From positions 463,962-527,961 of the forward strand of contig NZ_VLKI01000002.1 in NCBI RefSeq assembly GCF_007830235.1: DNA of 64,000 nt, given 5' to 3'. Origin of the DNA: Cytobacillus oceanisediminis (GTDB lineage Bacteria > Bacillota > Bacilli > Bacillales > Cytobacillaceae). Shown here in pieces: positions 17,761 through 26,710 of the stretch. The translations under genes and the position numbers were made by a program. Numbering within the stretch: the stretch's first letter is position 1; each line of letters starts with the position of its first letter. The notes below the pieces were generated by a model. It saw only the letters and a program-made list of their open reading frames with translations, ran no database searches and was not told where the DNA came from.

Positions 17761-17970
17761 CAGAATTTATAATTTTAGCTTCGATAACTGTCTAGCTCCA
17801 GCGCCTACCCCCTCGAGGTCACAAGCCAATCCTCCCTGAAAGGCAAAGAACGCCTTTCCGTGAGGCTCGTCTTGTGCTTGACGGGGGTGAGCACCAAGGA
17901 AAGCTTCCTTGGATGAACTTCGCAGGAACAAGCGGTTTTTGCTTGTTCCGAAGGCGCTAGCGCTTTTCTT
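17761..17970. repeat. dispersed repeat family 1, long copy
   Basis: Begins AGAATTTATAATTTTAGCTT, then TGTCTAGCTCCAGCGCCTAC, CCTCGAGGTCACAAGCC, GGCAAAGAACGCCTTTCCG, GAGGCTCGTCTTGTGCTTG, and ends AAGGCGCTAGCGCTTTTCTT. AGCGCCT and AGGCGCT near the two ends form an inverted repeat. The copy at 53310-53467 matches including the AGAATTTATA lead-in. It lies between the DUF3870 gene and the CoA transferase genes. Confidence 0.8.
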
Positions 17971-18002
17971 AATAAATTGAGGAAAAGGGAGGGAAAGGCT
18001 CT

Positions 18003-18662
18003 TTGAACAAGATCATTTCCAGTAAGGAAGCTGCTAATTTAATAAAAAATGGCTCAAGAATCATGGTTGGAGGATTTGGATTGGTTGGCAGTCCTTTAAC
18101 GATTATAGAAGAAATAACGAAAACCAATGTAAACCAGTTAGAGATCATCAGCAATAACTTAGGTGAACCAGGAAAAGGCCTAGGGGTGCTAGTCCAAATG
18201 AAAAAAGTCAAAAAAGCAATTGGCTCCTATTTTACATCTAACCCTGATGTAGTGAAAGCTTACCAATCAGGGGAACTGGAAGTAGAACTGCTTCCGCAAG
18301 GCACCTTTTCTGAAGCGATAAGGGCCGGCGGAACAGGTATTGGAGGATTTTATACTCCCGTAGGAGCTGGAACAGAGCTTGCAGCAGCGAAAGAAGAAAG
18401 AGTAATTGATAATAAGCATTATCTTTTACAAACCCCACTTAAAGCGGATTTTGCCTTAATAAAAGCTTGTAAAGCAGATGAACTTGGGAATTTAACTTAC
18501 TCGAAATCAGCAAGGAATTTTAATCCCCTGATGGCTGCATCTGCAGACATTGTAATTGCAGAGGTTGAAGAAATCGTTAAGGCTGGCGAGCTATCACCAG
18601 AAGAAATTGTCACACCCCACTTATTTGTAGATTATTTGGTTTTAAAGGGAGGAGGAAGGTGA
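18003..18662 (+). CDS. 3-oxoacid CoA-transferase, subunit A
   Basis: 219 residues of the family I CoA-transferase alpha subunit, with GGFGLVGSP (23-31) forming the CoA-binding glycine loop and a central GGTGIGGFYTPVGAGTELA block. It moves CoA between carboxylates together with the next gene. TTG 18003 follows GGGAGGGAAAGG. Its TGA overlaps the subunit B ATG (TGATG). B. subtilis yodS/yodR, linked to kamA, are the likely counterparts. In context it would activate or release a 3-oxo-6-(acyl)aminohexanoate; this is inference. Confidence 0.85.
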   Translation: MNKIISSKEAANLIKNGSRIMVGGFGLVGSPLTIIEEITKTNVNQLEIISNNLGEPGKGLGVLVQMKKVKKAIGSYFTSNPDVVKAYQSGELEVELLPQGTFSEAIRAGGTGIGGFYTPVGAGTELAAAKEERVIDNKHYLLQTPLKADFALIKACKADELGNLTYSKSARNFNPLMAASADIVIAEVEEIVKAGELSPEEIVTPHLFVDYLVLKGGGR

Positions 18663-19336
18663 TGAAACCAAAAGAGAGAATTGCCAAAAGGGCAAGCAGG
18701 GAGCTGAAGAATAGGGACATTGTTAATTTGGGAATTGGCATTCCTACACTTGTGGCGGAATATATTCCAGAAAATATTCAAGTATTCTTACACTCTGAAA
18801 ATGGAATTCTGGGAGTTGGTCCGGCACCAAAAGCGGACGCTGTGGATCCGGATATTGTGAATGCGGGAAAACTGCCGGTCTCTATAGAGGAAGGAGCATC
18901 CTTTTTTGATAGTGCAGCGTCATTTGGAATGATTCGCGGCGGCCATATCGATGTATCTATTCTTGGAGTGCTTCAAGTTGATAGGAGTGGGCGTGTTGCT
19001 AATTGGGCAGTTCCCGGTAAAAGCGTGTTAGGTGTCGGAGGGGCAATGGATTTATTGGAAGGTTCAAAAAAAGTGATTGTTACAACGATGCACACAACAA
19101 ATGAAGGAGAGCCAAAAATCGTTGAGGAATTAAGCTATCCGATTACTTCCTGGCGAAAGGTAGACCTCATTATTACAGAGTTGGCAGTCTTTAGTGTCCA
19201 GGAAGAGGGCCTATTATTAATAGATAAACAGCCGAATGTCACATTGCAAGAAATCATTGAAAAGACAGGAGCACATTTTGAAGTGGATCAAAATCTAATT
19301 GAAATTAGTGACTTGGATGGAGTGGTGGCAAAATAA
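18662..19336 (+). CDS. 3-oxoacid CoA-transferase, subunit B
   Basis: 224-residue beta subunit. The catalytic glutamate is Glu46 in SENGILGVGP, the thioester-forming residue of family I CoA-transferases. Starts at ATG 18662, one base into the subunit A stop, with GGAGGAAGG upstream; its own stop overlaps the thiolase start (TAATG). The two subunits are complete and in the usual order. Confidence 0.87.
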   Translation: MKPKERIAKRASRELKNRDIVNLGIGIPTLVAEYIPENIQVFLHSENGILGVGPAPKADAVDPDIVNAGKLPVSIEEGASFFDSAASFGMIRGGHIDVSILGVLQVDRSGRVANWAVPGKSVLGVGGAMDLLEGSKKVIVTTMHTTNEGEPKIVEELSYPITSWRKVDLIITELAVFSVQEEGLLLIDKQPNVTLQEIIEKTGAHFEVDQNLIEISDLDGVVAK

Positions 19337-20529
19337 TGATTGCGATTGTAAATGCTTTCAGGACGCCGATCGGCAGATATGGGGGTTCCTTAGCCGGAAT
19401 ACCGCCCGAAGATTTGCTCACAACCGTAATGAATAACAACCTTGCTTCTGTGGGATACGGTTCAGAAATTATCGATGAAATCATTATAGGCCAAACAAAG
19501 CAAAGCGCTGAAACACCCAATATCGCTCGAGTTGCTTCATTAAAAGCAGGTTTTTCTGAAAAAGTGGTTGGGCATACAGTCCATCTTCAATGCGGTTCAG
19601 GGATGCAGGCAATTATAAATGGGGCAATGTCTATCTTAACAGGTAATGCCCAAGCGGTTTTGGCAGGCGGGGTGGAAAATATGTCACAGGCCCCCTATTA
19701 CTTTACAGGCAATCGATTTGGAAAAAAGCCTGGGGACCTGACCTTGTTCGACTCGAATGTGAGAAGCCAGCCATGTTCTCAGCCTGAAAACATTTATGGA
19801 AAATTTTCCATGGGGGAAACAGCTGAATGGCTAGCTGAAAAATACCAGATAAGCAGAGACGAACAAGATCGTTTTGCTTATAAAAGCCAGGAAAAAGCAT
19901 GGCGAGCCATTGAAAGACAGCAATTTTTTGATGAAATAGTTCCGATCGGTATTCAGAAAAGAGTAGGGGATGTTGGCCTGTTTGCAGTTGATGAGCATCC
20001 TAGAAATACCACATTAGATAAATTATCTAAACTGTCTCCTGTCTTTATAGAAAACGGAACGGTGACAGCCGGGAATTCATCTGGCAGAAATGACGGAGCG
20101 GCTGTTGTGCTGCTTATGGCAGAAGAAAGAGCAAGAGAGTTAGGCGTCAGGCCAATGGCAATCATCCGTTCATTTGCTTTATCTGGCGTTTCACCGCGTG
20201 AAATGGGAATAGGCCCAGTATCTTCAACTAAAAAAGCGTTAGACAAAGCAGGTCTTACTTTATCAGATATCGATTTAATTGAACTTAATGAGGCATTTGC
20301 TGCTCAAAGTTTAGCCGTTTTAAAGCACTGGGATGTTAATTTGGACAAGGTCAATGTAAATGGAGGAGCAATTGCACTTGGGCATCCATTAGGCTGCTCA
20401 GGGGCTCGAATTTTAGTAACCTTGCTTCATGAACTGGACAAAACAAAATTATCTTATGGCCTTGCGACTCTTTGTGTTGCCGGAGGGCAAGGAATAGCCA
20501 TGGTGGTGGAAAGATGGAAAGAATACTGA
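19336..20529 (+). CDS. acetyl-CoA acetyltransferase / 3-oxoacyl-CoA thiolase
   Basis: 397 residues. The nucleophilic cysteine is Cys86 (LQCGSGMQA). NEAFAAQ, GHPLGCSGAR and the second catalytic cysteine in CVAGGQG are all present, so the enzyme should be active. Thiolases either cleave 3-ketoacyl-CoA or condense acetyl-CoA. Between a CoA transferase and aminotransferases, the cleaving direction on a C6 3-oxoacyl-CoA, releasing acetyl-CoA and a C4 acyl-CoA, is the better fit. It overlaps its neighbours on both sides. Confidence 0.88.
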   Translation: MIAIVNAFRTPIGRYGGSLAGIPPEDLLTTVMNNNLASVGYGSEIIDEIIIGQTKQSAETPNIARVASLKAGFSEKVVGHTVHLQCGSGMQAIINGAMSILTGNAQAVLAGGVENMSQAPYYFTGNRFGKKPGDLTLFDSNVRSQPCSQPENIYGKFSMGETAEWLAEKYQISRDEQDRFAYKSQEKAWRAIERQQFFDEIVPIGIQKRVGDVGLFAVDEHPRNTTLDKLSKLSPVFIENGTVTAGNSSGRNDGAAVVLLMAEERARELGVRPMAIIRSFALSGVSPREMGIGPVSSTKKALDKAGLTLSDIDLIELNEAFAAQSLAVLKHWDVNLDKVNVNGGAIALGHPLGCSGARILVTLLHELDKTKLSYGLATLCVAGGQGIAMVVERWKEY

Positions 20530-21890
20530 CAACTGACTATGTGTTTCATCGCGATTTTACCAAAGAATATCCAATCATTTCATATGGAAAGGGAATTTAT
20601 TTATACGACAAAAATGGAAAAAGCTATATAGATGCTTGTTCAGGTGCAGTTGCAGCTAATCTTGGCCATGGTATCGAGGAAATTGCCCAGGCTATTGCTG
20701 ATCAAGCGAAAAAGGCCGCATTTGTTCATACGATGAGATTTGAAACAGACATACTCCATTTATTATCAGAGAAAATTGGCAAATTAGCACCTGAAGGGCT
20801 GAATAGGGTTTATTTTACTACTGGTGGGTCTGAAGCGAATGAGAGTGCAATCAAGCTGGCAAGGCAATATCATAAAGACTCCGGCAAGGAGGGAAAACAC
20901 GTAGTAATTGGCCGCTGGCAATCCTACCACGGCAATACATTTGGCTCTCTCTCCGCTGGAGGGGATATTAAAAGAAGGCAGCCGTATACACCTAATCTCT
21001 TGCCATTTCAACATATCTATTCCCCAAATTGCCGTCATTGTCCATATAACAGGGAAAAAGGAGACTGCGAACAGCATCGGGATTGGTCATGCGTCCAAGA
21101 CTTTGAGCGTCTCATTCTGCAAATAGGCCCAGAAAACATTTCAGCCTTTATTGCTGAGCCGATTACTGGGAGCCAATTAGGGGCTGTGGCACCGCCGCAA
21201 GATTATTTTAAAGAAATTAGAGAGATTTGTGACCGCTATGATATCCTGCTCATTTTAGATGAAGTAATGACGGGTTTTGGACGAACTGGGAAACATTTTG
21301 CTTTAGAACATTTTGGGATTACTCCGGACATTATTACTTTTGGGAAAGGGGTATCAGCAGGATATGCTCCTTTAGCAGGAATGATCGCAAGTGACAAGAT
21401 TATTGACAGTCTTATCCAGCACAGCCAAGGAAAGTTTATTCATGGGTACACATATAGTGGTCATCCAGTTTCAGTTGCAGCAGGACTGTCGGCATTAAGG
21501 ATATACGAGCGGGAAAATATTGTGGAAAACGCAAAGGTAATGGGATCGTATCTTCTTCACAAATTACTTGAGCTAAAAGAAAAGTATCCTTTTATTGCAG
21601 ATGTTCGGGGCGAAGGGCTGCTAATTGGAATCGAACTATTGAAAAGTATACAGCCTTCCGCTGCTTTTCCTGTAAATTATAAGATTTCAGAACGATTAAA
21701 TGAATTAGCCATGGAGTTGGGTGCGGTTATATATCCAGGAAGCGGCTCCATAGATGGCGTGGCCGGAGACCATTTTATTATTAGTCCGCCACTAAATATT
21801 TCGAAGGATGAAATTGATGAATTAATAATCATATTAGATCATTCACTAAAACTGCTTATACAGGAATTAAAGGAGGCGTTAGCACTATGA
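20514..21890 (+). CDS. class III aminotransferase with cysteine cluster (YodT-like)
   Basis: 458 residues, PLP fold type I. LDEVMTGFGRTG (248-259) and Lys278 in TFGKGVSAG are the PLP-site residues. An insert near 173-193 holds Cys173-RH-Cys176, Cys185 and Cys193, which look like a metal site and are absent from the second aminotransferase. ATG 20514 lies 16 bases inside the thiolase gene. It is likely the counterpart of YodT, proposed to remove the 3-amino group of (acetyl-)beta-lysine. Substrate is inferred from context. Confidence 0.82.
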   Translation: MERILTTDYVFHRDFTKEYPIISYGKGIYLYDKNGKSYIDACSGAVAANLGHGIEEIAQAIADQAKKAAFVHTMRFETDILHLLSEKIGKLAPEGLNRVYFTTGGSEANESAIKLARQYHKDSGKEGKHVVIGRWQSYHGNTFGSLSAGGDIKRRQPYTPNLLPFQHIYSPNCRHCPYNREKGDCEQHRDWSCVQDFERLILQIGPENISAFIAEPITGSQLGAVAPPQDYFKEIREICDRYDILLILDEVMTGFGRTGKHFALEHFGITPDIITFGKGVSAGYAPLAGMIASDKIIDSLIQHSQGKFIHGYTYSGHPVSVAAGLSALRIYERENIVENAKVMGSYLLHKLLELKEKYPFIADVRGEGLLIGIELLKSIQPSAAFPVNYKISERLNELAMELGAVIYPGSGSIDGVAGDHFIISPPLNISKDEIDELIIILDHSLKLLIQELKEALAL

Positions 21891-23182
21891 AATTGAAGAA
21901 TAAATCAATTGAAATTGCTGAAAAATCCAAAAAACATCTTTCACCTGTTATGACAAGAGTAACGGAAATGGTTATTGACAGGGCCAAAGGAGCCAAGTTT
22001 TGGACTGCAGATGGCGAGGAATATTTAGATTTTGTATCAGGGGTTGCGGTAAATGCGGTTGGCCATTCCCACGAGCAAATGGTTAAAGCGATTAAAGAAC
22101 AAGCGGAGTCGCTTATCCATTTTGGCTTAAATTATGGATACTATGAAACGGCAGCCAATCTGGCTGAGAAAATTGCCCAAATCACACCTGGTAATTTGGA
22201 CACTGTCTTCTTTTCTAATTCAGGGGGAGAAGCCATTGATGGAGCTATTAAACTAGCAAAGGCGGCAACAAATAGACCGGCCATAATCGCCTTTGAAGGT
22301 TCATTTCACGGGCGTACTCTGGGTGCTACAGCCATTACTGCTTCAAGTTCAAAATATAGACGCCATTATGAGCCAATCTTGGGAGAGGTATATCATGTGC
22401 CATATCCAAACCCAAATCAATTAAAAGAAGTTGATGAAGAGAAGGTTGTTTCCTATTGTCTCAGCCAGCTTCAAAAATTGTTTGATCTGAGGGTAGACCC
22501 ATCCAGAGTTGCTGCTATTATTATTGAACCTGTCATGGGAGAGGGAGGATATTACCCTGCACCAGCCGAGTTCTTGCAAGAACTAAGAAGGATAACAGAG
22601 AAGCATGGGATATTGCTGGTTTTTGATGAAGTACAAACTGGTTTTGGAAGAACAGGAAAGATGTTCGCTGCTGAACATGCTAATGTCACACCGGACATTC
22701 TGGTTTTGGCAAAAGCATTATCTGGGGGAATGCCTTTAGGTGCAATTGTAGCAAACAGAGAGCTCCACGAGAAATGGAGTGCAGGAGCTCATGGTTCTAC
22801 ATTTGGAGGAAATCCTATTTCGTGTGCTGCTGCGTTGGCCAATATTAACATTATTGAAGAAGAAAAATTAGTTGAGCGCAGTCATCAGGTAGGAAATAGG
22901 ATCGTGAATAGATTAAGAGAAACGCTGGAGAACCTTCCTGGAATCATTGATATACGCGGGATAGGGATGATGATTGGCATTGAATTTGACACCCGGCTAG
23001 CCATGGAGGTTGTTCCAAAAATTAAAGAGGAAGCACTAAAAAATAAACTGCTTATTATGAATTGCGGCGTTCAAGGCCAAACCATTCGGCTTATGCTGCC
23101 TTTGAATATTGATGAAGACGAGTTAGACCAGGGCTTAACCATATTAGAGCAGTCCATTATCACAGTATTAAGGGGGAGGTAG
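21887..23182 (+). CDS. class III aminotransferase, 4-aminobutyrate type
   Basis: 431 residues. FDEVQTGFGRTGK (246-258) and Lys276 (VLAKALSGG) mark an intact PLP site; SGGEAIDGAIKLAKA and SFHGRTLGATA are typical of GabT-like enzymes. It overlaps the previous gene by ATGA and is followed 5 bases later by a succinate-semialdehyde dehydrogenase-type gene. That pairing strongly suggests 4-aminobutyrate to succinic semialdehyde. Other omega-amino acids remain possible. Confidence 0.82.
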   Translation: MKLKNKSIEIAEKSKKHLSPVMTRVTEMVIDRAKGAKFWTADGEEYLDFVSGVAVNAVGHSHEQMVKAIKEQAESLIHFGLNYGYYETAANLAEKIAQITPGNLDTVFFSNSGGEAIDGAIKLAKAATNRPAIIAFEGSFHGRTLGATAITASSSKYRRHYEPILGEVYHVPYPNPNQLKEVDEEKVVSYCLSQLQKLFDLRVDPSRVAAIIIEPVMGEGGYYPAPAEFLQELRRITEKHGILLVFDEVQTGFGRTGKMFAAEHANVTPDILVLAKALSGGMPLGAIVANRELHEKWSAGAHGSTFGGNPISCAAALANINIIEEEKLVERSHQVGNRIVNRLRETLENLPGIIDIRGIGMMIGIEFDTRLAMEVVPKIKEEALKNKLLIMNCGVQGQTIRLMLPLNIDEDELDQGLTILEQSIITVLRGR

Positions 23183-23186
23183 TTTT

Positions 23187-24647
23187 ATGTACGAGAACGT
23201 AAAGGCTGAACTTGAAAAAGCAGACTTGTATATTGATGGAAACTGGGTTTGTGATCCCGATCAGTCCTATTTCGATAGTGTTGACCCATCAACGCTTGAA
23301 TTAACAGGAGTCTGTGCCAGTGCTTCGGCAGCTCAAATAGATTTGGCTGTCGATGCTTCAAAACGGGCCTTTAAAACTTGGCGCAAAACCCCAGTATCGG
23401 TAAGAGCGGATTATTTATGGAAGGCTGCTAACGCTTTCGAAAAGAAAAAGATGGAAATTGCTGAAATGATAACAAAGGAAATGGGAAAAGTTCTCGGAGA
23501 ATCTTTGGGAGAGGTTAATGTTGTAATTGAGACATGTAAATATATGGCTGGTGAGGGCCGCCGCCTTTTTGGCGAATCGGTTCCATCTGGTTCCCCTGAC
23601 CGGAATATCTTAATGGTCAGGGAGCCGCTTGGTGTTGTAGCTTGCATCACACCTTGGAATTTCCCGGTTGCTCTTGCCGGATATAAAATATTGGCAGCTT
23701 TAATCACTGGAAATACAGTAGTCTGGAAGCCGGCTTCCGAAACAGCGCTATCCGCTAAACTATTTACAGAGGTTTTTGATGAAATCGGTCTGCCTCCTGG
23801 AGTGCTGAACCTCATTATGGGCTCTGGAAGAACCGTTGGGGAGAAGCTATCCATGCATAAACATGTAAATGTAGTTTCATTTACAGGATCTACTTCTGTT
23901 GGATGTAAACTATCAGAGCTATGCAGTAAAACTCTTAAAAGGATTTCTTTGGAGCTTGGAGGAAAAAATGCAGTCATTGTCCTGGAGGATGCTGATCTGG
24001 ATAAGGCGGCTGAAGCCATTGTAAAGTCTGCTTTTACCACTACTGGCCAAAGATGCACTGCTGCGAGCAGGGTGATTGTCCAAAAGAATATTGCCTCTGA
24101 ACTTTTAAAGAAGGTAGTAAATCTAACAAAGTCATTAAAGATTGGTAATGGGCTCAATGAAGACAGCGATATCGGGCCTCTTGTTAATAAAAATCAGCTG
24201 AAAATTGTTGAAGAATATGTGCAAATTGCAGCAGAAGAAGGCGGAACAATTGTTTACGGCGGAAATAGGGTGCATGACTTAAAAGGCTATTTCTATGAAC
24301 CAACGATTGTTACGAATGTCAGGCCGCATCATCGCATTGCTCAAGAAGAGATTTTTGGACCAGTATTAGCCTTTATTGAGGTAGATTCATTTGAAGAAGC
24401 CATTGAAGTAAATAATGATACAGTGTATGGACTATCAACCTCTATTTTCACAAATAATCTCAAGCTTGCAAACATGGGAGCAAGAGATGTAGAAAGCGGG
24501 CTTGTTTACATTAATAACGGAACTTCAAATGCTGAGCTGGGCGTTGCTTTCGGCGGAATGAAACAATCAGGAAACGGCCATCGTGAGGTTTCTTATCACG
24601 CTTTTGATGTGATGACAGAATGGAAATCAATTTATACGTCTTATTAA
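23187..24647 (+). CDS. aldehyde dehydrogenase, succinate-semialdehyde type
   Basis: 486 residues, standard ALDH length. Catalytic Cys290 (GQRCTAASR), general base Glu256 (LELGGK), Asn158 (PWNFP) and the NAD loop FTGSTSVG (232-239) are all present. Oxidises an aldehyde to an acid with NAD(P)+. Location directly after a GabT-like aminotransferase points to succinic semialdehyde to succinate. GGGGGAGG precedes the ATG. Confidence 0.87.
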   Translation: MYENVKAELEKADLYIDGNWVCDPDQSYFDSVDPSTLELTGVCASASAAQIDLAVDASKRAFKTWRKTPVSVRADYLWKAANAFEKKKMEIAEMITKEMGKVLGESLGEVNVVIETCKYMAGEGRRLFGESVPSGSPDRNILMVREPLGVVACITPWNFPVALAGYKILAALITGNTVVWKPASETALSAKLFTEVFDEIGLPPGVLNLIMGSGRTVGEKLSMHKHVNVVSFTGSTSVGCKLSELCSKTLKRISLELGGKNAVIVLEDADLDKAAEAIVKSAFTTTGQRCTAASRVIVQKNIASELLKKVVNLTKSLKIGNGLNEDSDIGPLVNKNQLKIVEEYVQIAAEEGGTIVYGGNRVHDLKGYFYEPTIVTNVRPHHRIAQEEIFGPVLAFIEVDSFEEAIEVNNDTVYGLSTSIFTNNLKLANMGARDVESGLVYINNGTSNAELGVAFGGMKQSGNGHREVSYHAFDVMTEWKSIYTSY

Positions 24648-24666
24648 TCGGCATTGGATGTGACAA

Positions 24667-26163
24667 ATGATGAAGACTTATCGTATTGGAATCGCATTTT
24701 TCTATCATGAATCACATAGTTTTAGTCCTTTGAAAACTGAAATTAGCGACTTTAAAAATGAAGGGTATTTTAAAGGCAAACAAATTGTGAAAGCCTATAA
24801 AGGCACAAAGACGGAAGTTGGCGGGTTCCTGGATCAGCTTAGCAAGGAAAAGGATATTGAAATCGTTCCATTATTATGCGCAGCTGCCACTCCATCAGGT
24901 ATTGTTTCGAAAGAAGCTTACATGATGATAGAAGAGGATATGCTCACTTCAATTCAACAAGCTTCAAACCTGGATGGAATTTTACTTGCTTTACATGGTG
25001 CGATGATCGTTGAAGATATGTTTGACCCTGAAGAGGTATTAATGGGAAAAATCAAATCCCAATTGAGTCCTGGAACACCAATCGCCACTACGCTTGATAT
25101 GCACGCTAATCTAAGTGAGAAAATGATGGGTTACACACCGTATCATTTCGGGTTTAAAACGTATCCTCATACCGATATGTATTTACAAGGAATAAATGCT
25201 GCCAGAATTTTAGCCGAACATGTCAGGGGAGACGCGAGCTATTATTCAGCCTTCCGAAAGCTCCCAATGATGCCTCCTTCTATCAATATGAGGACGGAAG
25301 AAGGTCCCATGAAGGAAATGATCGATTTGGCTTTTAAAATGGAAAGCAAGGAAGAAATCGCAAATGTGTCCGTTTTTGGCGGTTTTCCTTATTCAGATAT
25401 CCCGATGGCTGGTGCAAGCGTCCATGTTATCGGGAGGAATAAAAAAGCGGCTGAAGATACAGCTGATTTTCTTGCAAAGCAATACTGGGATATTAGAGAG
25501 GAATTCATCGTAAAGCTTCCAAGCGCAAAAGAAGGATTGCAGCTTGCATTATCTCTGAATGCGGATAAACCGGTCGTCCTGGCTGATATATCTGATAATC
25601 CCTTAAGCTGTGGAAGCGGAGATACAACACTTTTATTAAGAGAGATGATTGAAGCAAATGTTCCAGATTCATTATTTGGCGCACTAACCGACCCTCAATC
25701 TATAAAAGCATGTACGAACGCCGGTGTAAATCAAATGGTCCAATTGAATCTCGGGGGGAAAACCTCTCCTGAGTTCGGACTCCCTGTCCCTGTTATAGCT
25801 AAGGTTATCGCTTTATCAGATGGAGTATTTTGTAACACCGGACCCATGAACAAACATTTAAGAGTGGATGTTAAGGGAGCTGCACATATCCAGGTCGGTG
25901 AAGTCGATATCTTACTTATTGGAAGGCCGATGTCAGCTAACGATCCTCAATTGTTTCGCCACATAGGGATTGAACCAAAAAACAAAAAAATTCTTGGTTT
26001 AAAGGCAAAAAATCATTTTCGAGCAGCTTTTGATCCCCTGGTTAGCAAAGTGATTTACGTAGATGCACCAGGTGTATCGTCTAATAACCTATTAAATTTC
26101 AATTATCAGAATATACCAGAAAATATGTGGCCCTTAAAGAGCCCAACCTACTCGTTACATTAG
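24667..26163 (+). CDS. M81-family metallohydrolase (MlrC/microcystinase C-like)
   Basis: 498 residues, full length for the family. Candidate metal ligands are His110 (LHGAM), Asp144 and His146 (LDMHANLS), and His168 and Asp170 (YPHTDMY); the N-terminal FYHESHSFSP block is also conserved. MlrC hydrolyses peptide or amide bonds of small molecules. In this operon it occupies the step where B. subtilis yod genes have the amidase YodQ. A role as an N-acetyl deacylase (for example of 4-acetamidobutyrate) is therefore an attractive but untested inference. Confidence 0.8.
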   Translation: MMKTYRIGIAFFYHESHSFSPLKTEISDFKNEGYFKGKQIVKAYKGTKTEVGGFLDQLSKEKDIEIVPLLCAAATPSGIVSKEAYMMIEEDMLTSIQQASNLDGILLALHGAMIVEDMFDPEEVLMGKIKSQLSPGTPIATTLDMHANLSEKMMGYTPYHFGFKTYPHTDMYLQGINAARILAEHVRGDASYYSAFRKLPMMPPSINMRTEEGPMKEMIDLAFKMESKEEIANVSVFGGFPYSDIPMAGASVHVIGRNKKAAEDTADFLAKQYWDIREEFIVKLPSAKEGLQLALSLNADKPVVLADISDNPLSCGSGDTTLLLREMIEANVPDSLFGALTDPQSIKACTNAGVNQMVQLNLGGKTSPEFGLPVPVIAKVIALSDGVFCNTGPMNKHLRVDVKGAAHIQVGEVDILLIGRPMSANDPQLFRHIGIEPKNKKILGLKAKNHFRAAFDPLVSKVIYVDAPGVSSNNLLNFNYQNIPENMWPLKSPTYSLH

Positions 26164-26175
26164 GAGGAATTATAC

Positions 26176-26667
26176 ATGACGATAGCCGAGAAATCTTTTT
26201 ACATTGAAGTTCCTTCTTCCTTAAACCCGGATCAGCTACAAATTATGATGGCAATGGAGAAGGATGCCTTTCCTGGAATTGGTGCCATCGATGAACAGAC
26301 TCTTGTTCCTTTGGCCAGATATGGAAAAATCATTCTTTATCGGGAGGAAGGAGATTCAAAGCCCATTGCAGTCTGTGAATTAATGAGGGACTACCAGGAT
26401 GTTAACAAGGCTTATATTTTTGGATTCTATGTTCGTTCTGATCAGCAAGGCAGAGGAATTGGCAAAAAATTCTTAGGGGATATTTTCCCTATATTAAAAG
26501 AAGATCGCTTTAAGAAAGTCTGCTTAACTGTCAGCACCTGTAATACTAGTGCTGTAAAGCTATACGAACGAACAGGGTTTGAGATCAAAGGAACCAGGTT
26601 TTCTGAGTTTGGTGCAGGTGAAGACCGCTATTATATGGAAAAGGAAATCGATAGTGATCATTCCTAG
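26176..26667 (+). CDS. GNAT-family N-acetyltransferase
   Basis: 163-residue single GNAT domain; QQGRGIGKKFL is the acetyl-CoA pyrophosphate loop and NTSAVKLYERTGFEIKGTRF the C-terminal motif. It lies immediately upstream of kamA, the position of the beta-lysine acetyltransferase gene ablB/yodP in other genomes, but is much shorter than AblB (about 270 residues). Acetylation of beta-lysine N6 is inferred. TAGGAGG precedes the ATG. Confidence 0.8.
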   Translation: MTIAEKSFYIEVPSSLNPDQLQIMMAMEKDAFPGIGAIDEQTLVPLARYGKIILYREEGDSKPIAVCELMRDYQDVNKAYIFGFYVRSDQQGRGIGKKFLGDIFPILKEDRFKKVCLTVSTCNTSAVKLYERTGFEIKGTRFSEFGAGEDRYYMEKEIDSDHS

Positions 26668-26710
26668 ATTTTAGGATTTAAATAAAAAATCTATTTTAGG
26701 AGGAGACAAT

